Origin: Talinum fruticosum | Lineage: Eukaryota; Streptophyta; Magnoliopsida; Caryophyllales; Talinaceae | DNA length: 64,000 bases | Assembly: GCA_021018815.1 (NCBI GenBank) | Contig: JAITYX010000017.1 | Span: 6,510,001 to 6,574,000, forward strand | Direction: 5' to 3' | Shown here: positions 61,881 through 64,000 of the stretch, one piece after another | Position numbering within the stretch: the first letter of the stretch is position 1 | How the letters are laid out: each line of letters begins with the position of its first letter | Notes under the pieces: generated by a model | What the model saw: the letters and a program-made list of their open reading frames with translations, nothing else | Told to the model about the DNA's origin: nothing | The model's database searches: none | Position numbers and translations under genes: made by a program

Positions 61881-63870
61881 GTATGCAATTGATTAGGAAA
61901 AGGGAAAAAAAGTTCTCTACATGGGGTAAAGAAATTAATTTTGCGTGAGCAGAAAGAAGAAATAAAATAGTTTTTCTAGATAGAGTGACAACTATCTATC
62001 GTAAAATTCTCTAAGGGAAATCTAACCCTAGCTACTATGATACTATCCTTTCCTCCGTTTTCTCTTTAAAAAAACCCTAATTCATTTTCTAGTTTTAAAG
62101 GGTTGCTATTAGTATCTTTAATAATGGTAGGCCCCCGTTCGTTGTCTAACCTTTAATCTCTTCCTAATTTATATTTTTTATAAATATTTTATGTCAAAGA
62201 ATTTTTTTTCCCGATTTTTAATAATCTTCCATATCCTCTTTTAGTGAATGGTATTATGTTTAACTCTTGTGACAAATTTTTCAATTTAATTTCTAGCTTT
62301 TGTGGTTTACTTTGGTCAAATTATTGATGGATTTTAATGTAAGGATATTAATTTTTAAGTTGCGACTATGATAGTAGGTAAATTATTTAAACAAAAAACT
62401 ATACAAGTTTGATGGATCTTTTTGTGAAAGGTTATATTATAAAATAAAAATTAAATGAAAGATGAGCGTTCGAAGCGAAACATTTATCCTTCTTGTAAAT
62501 AAGGTGTATTTTGCCATTTTAGTGTGATGTTTATTCGAATTTTACATTTATTATAGATTTCGTGTAGTTTTCAATTACTAAATTTATCCTTTATTTTCTT
62601 AAAAGAGAGTAAATATTATAATTTTTCGTGTAAATGAGACGTAAAGGTCGATCAATATTGACTAATATTGGTATACTTTTTTAAGTATAATATTTAGTAA
62701 TAATAGTATACTTAATATTGACATATGACATCATTTAGATTTATAAGTAGTTATTATATAAATAGATACATCTTTGATAATGCTCTAAAATATTTGCTGA
62801 TGGCTACATCTCTTTGTACAAGTCTAGGGATAGGCAGAGAGAGAGGGGAGAGAGAGAGAGAGTACTACTATCCATATTACAATGTGGGATGTCCTTGCAC
62901 TGGGCCCAGGCCCAATCTTTACCAACCTATATATTGAACGAGTTTGACACAGTGCCCTATGGGCCAAACATGGCTGGATCAATTTGTTAGCCCAGTCCCT
63001 TAGTTGAAGCCAACAAGTATAGGGTAATCCCTTGAGCGATTCGGTTTAGATACGAGTTGAGTTAAGTCTAGAATAGGTCATGCTCGTCTTGATGATGTTC
63101 CGATTTGATTTTGGGTCGGATGATGTTTGATCCTGATTGACTTCGGGGTTTAATTCAATTAGTTTGCCTCACTAACAAAAGATGCAACTTTGTAGAAAAT
63201 TTTTGAAGTTGGATTTGGTGGCGTTTGGGTAAGATTCAGGTTTCAAGTCCACTTTTGAGTGAGCCTCTTTGGGTGTCATATCACATATATTGATACAGCC
63301 CGTTCAGCTTGGCTTTCCAAGTCTTGGGTCAATTTTACTAGATACCGTAAATATGGATGTGCACATGTAACAATTCATTCGCTCCGAATACCCTCATCAT
63401 GTATTCAAACACAAGAAAGGTATACGTTGTCTTTATTATGAAACTTCATGGCTATATATGATGTTATTGTTGTGTAATGACTTTCTTCTTTCTTATGGAT
63501 TTGTATGGTGAGGTTAATTGTGTTGTGTTATTGCGATTTCCATGATGATGATGCACTTCTTGTACGTACACGAGACCTATTGGCACTTTCGCCCCACGTT
63601 TCCCTTTATACAACCCGTTCCTTTTTCTCCAGAGCATGTGCAAAATTAATGCTAAAATCTGATAAAGGAATGACACAAAAATAATCATATGTATTTATTG
63701 CAAATTGTAGTACACAATGAGGAATTATGTGGTAGCTGAGAAATACAATGACTTTGCAAGCATGACAAAAACTGAAAAATAAAAAATGAGAAAAAAGAGC
63801 AGAGAGTAAATGAATTAAAATGATTTATATGACATAAACAATCTAAGTATGTAGGCTATAATTATAATCA
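61881..63870. other. Spacer and 3' flank of copy 5
   Basis: AT-rich, with a (GA)n run at 62838-62862. The presumed 3' UTR of copy 5 precedes 63870. No other gene recognised. Confidence 0.5.
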
Positions 63871-64000
63871 TCACATATTGGCAACACTTTCCTTTGCTTC
63901 TGATGTGAAGCTGCTGAGCCTGGATTCTAACTCATACCATGACTCCAACTCCATCAGTTGACTGAATTGGGGAAATGTAGCCAGCTTGTCCAAGTCTTCT
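63871..64000 (-). CDS. ICL/PEP-mutase family protein, copy 5, C-terminus only (cut by window edge)
   Basis: From the window edge to a TGA at 63871-63873 there are 42 complete codons starting EDLDKLATFPQFSQLMELES and ending KESVANM. This aligns residue for residue with the C-termini of copies 3 and 4, including the ESWYELES segment and the identical last residues. It belongs to the copy 3/4 subgroup, not the 1/2 subgroup. The rest of the gene lies beyond 64000, so intactness, intron count and promoter cannot be judged. It shows that the tandem array continues to the right. Confidence 0.92.
   Translation of the reverse strand, partial: EDLDKLATFPQFSQLMELESWYELESRLSSFTSEAKESVANM

Overview
The window is nuclear DNA from a flowering plant. 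Genes are split by GT-AG introns, intergenic DNA is very AT-rich and crowded with Helitron, hAT, LINE, Copia and solo-LTR insertions, and the only cellular genes belong to a plant enzyme family close to carnation petal death protein. A eudicot is likely; I cannot name the species.

The only host genes recognised are a tandem array of five isocitrate lyase/PEP-mutase superfamily genes, all on the minus strand. The family is variously annotated as carboxyvinyl-carboxyphosphonate phosphorylmutase, petal death protein, 2,3-dimethylmalate lyase or oxaloacetate hydrolase. Copy 1 (exons 1-6 at 3053-5889, last exon left of the window) and copy 2 (13398-21227) share a seven-exon structure and alignable introns. 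Each carries one 1-bp homopolymer deletion that breaks its frame. Copy 3 (44236-45957, five exons) and copy 4 (50100-51726, four exons) are intact, encode 323 residues each, and have N-termini that look like organelle presequences. Copy 5 enters at the right edge (63871-64000, C-terminus only). Copies 3 and 4 share a TATA box at the same distance from the ATG, and all four visible 5' leaders are CT-rich.

Region by region: 1-5889 is copy 1, with a 2.0-kb non-autonomous LTR retrotransposon carrying an RRM-like coding fragment in its intron 6. 5890-13397 is intergenic, with a 618-bp hAT MITE (8-bp TSD), an inverted-repeat element with an (AT)n(GT)n core, a 417-bp Tourist-like MITE and a possible CACTA end. 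13398-21227 is copy 2, with a 4.4-kb intron 6. 22155-42651 is a direct duplication of about 1.85 kb whose second unit was split by a 16.5-kb nest of mobile elements: Helitron A (interrupted by a LINE), Helitron B inserted in a TTA array of A, and a 5.2-kb hAT element inside B. The first unit preserves the empty target site. 42642-43787 is a solo LTR. 44236-51726 holds copies 3 and 4 with small MITEs. 54467-57109 is an internally deleted Copia element, 58014-59394 a second solo LTR, and 61262-61880 a LINE 3' fragment with an RNase H-like domain.

Function: the intact proteins keep the superfamily's metal-binding DADTGGG, the gating-loop KKCGH, and the ARTDAR and NMIEGGKTP motifs. They should therefore act as Mg-dependent C-C lyases or hydrolases on small 2-oxo or 2-hydroxy dicarboxylates. 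The true substrate cannot be read from the sequence. No RNA genes or CRISPR arrays were recognised.
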